A stretch of DNA of 39,348 bases from Chloromonas sp. AAM2 (lineage: Eukaryota; Chlorophyta; Chlorophyceae; Chlamydomonadales; Chlamydomonadaceae), in assembly GCA_004335635.1 (NCBI GenBank), contig QAXH01006687.1, positions 1-39,348 on the forward strand. Reading direction: 5' to 3'. A program made the translations under genes and the position numbers. Positions within the stretch are counted from its first letter, which is position 1; every line of letters begins with the position of its first letter. The notes beneath the pieces were generated by a model that saw only the letters and a program-made list of their open reading frames with translations, had not been told where the DNA came from and searched no databases. Positions 39,316-39,348 of the stretch are shown piece by piece.

Positions 39316-39348
<33 letters not shown>
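39316..39348. repeat. (AT)n microsatellite at window edge
   Basis: An AT dinucleotide run closes the window. Together with the GT tract at the start, it suggests that assembly stopped at simple repeats on both sides. Confidence 0.97.

Overview
The window looks like nuclear DNA of a green alga (Chlorophyta), but the sequence does not fix the genus. Every confident gene is broken by many short GT-AG introns. The predicted proteins resemble plant or algal members of their families: a plant-type glyoxalase-like VOC protein, TMEM230, a DUF1232 protein, VPS28, a eukaryotic GFAT and a UhpC-type organophosphate antiporter. Base composition is near 50% GC with many TGCATG-type runs, and introns and intergenic DNA are full of small repeats. 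The window starts in a (GT)n tract and ends in an (AT)n tract, as a contig broken at microsatellites would.

Layout. 1-2594: no confident gene; half of a dispersed repeat and two weak coding candidates. 2595-4650 (+): six-exon VOC gene. 4651-10155: repeat-rich gene-poor DNA. 10156-17441 (-): a complete 15-exon glutamine:fructose-6-phosphate aminotransferase (705 aa) with a start codon split by an intron and one GC-AG intron. 17442-21415: no confident gene, with transposon ends and one long unexplained ORF. 21416-23609 (-): five-exon DUF1232 membrane protein. 24594-26130 (-): three-exon TMEM230 homologue. 26466-28024 (+): five-exon VPS28 (ESCRT-I), divergent from TMEM230 across 335 bp. 29427 or 30003 to 36154 (+): 13-exon UhpC-type sugar-phosphate antiporter, probably with a long plastid-targeting N-terminus. 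36155-38549: inverted-repeat elements. 38550-39259 (-): two terminal exons of an unrecognised gene that may continue past the window edge.

The genes do not form a pathway or operon; this is ordinary eukaryotic housekeeping content. GFAT commits fructose-6-phosphate to hexosamine synthesis, and a UhpC-type carrier could move hexose phosphates across the plastid envelope, so the two share a metabolite pool, but nothing here shows a functional link. TMEM230 and VPS28 both belong to endomembrane trafficking and share one intergenic region.

Exon models were built by reading the translated frames, matching remembered family motifs, and requiring consistent intron phase. All exon joins of the six named genes keep frame. 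I see no convincing multi-gene novel system. The best leads are gene-structure oddities (split AUG, GC-AG intron inside an active-site motif, a tandemly repeated splice donor, decayed exon copies) and an apparently undescribed short inverted-repeat element family.
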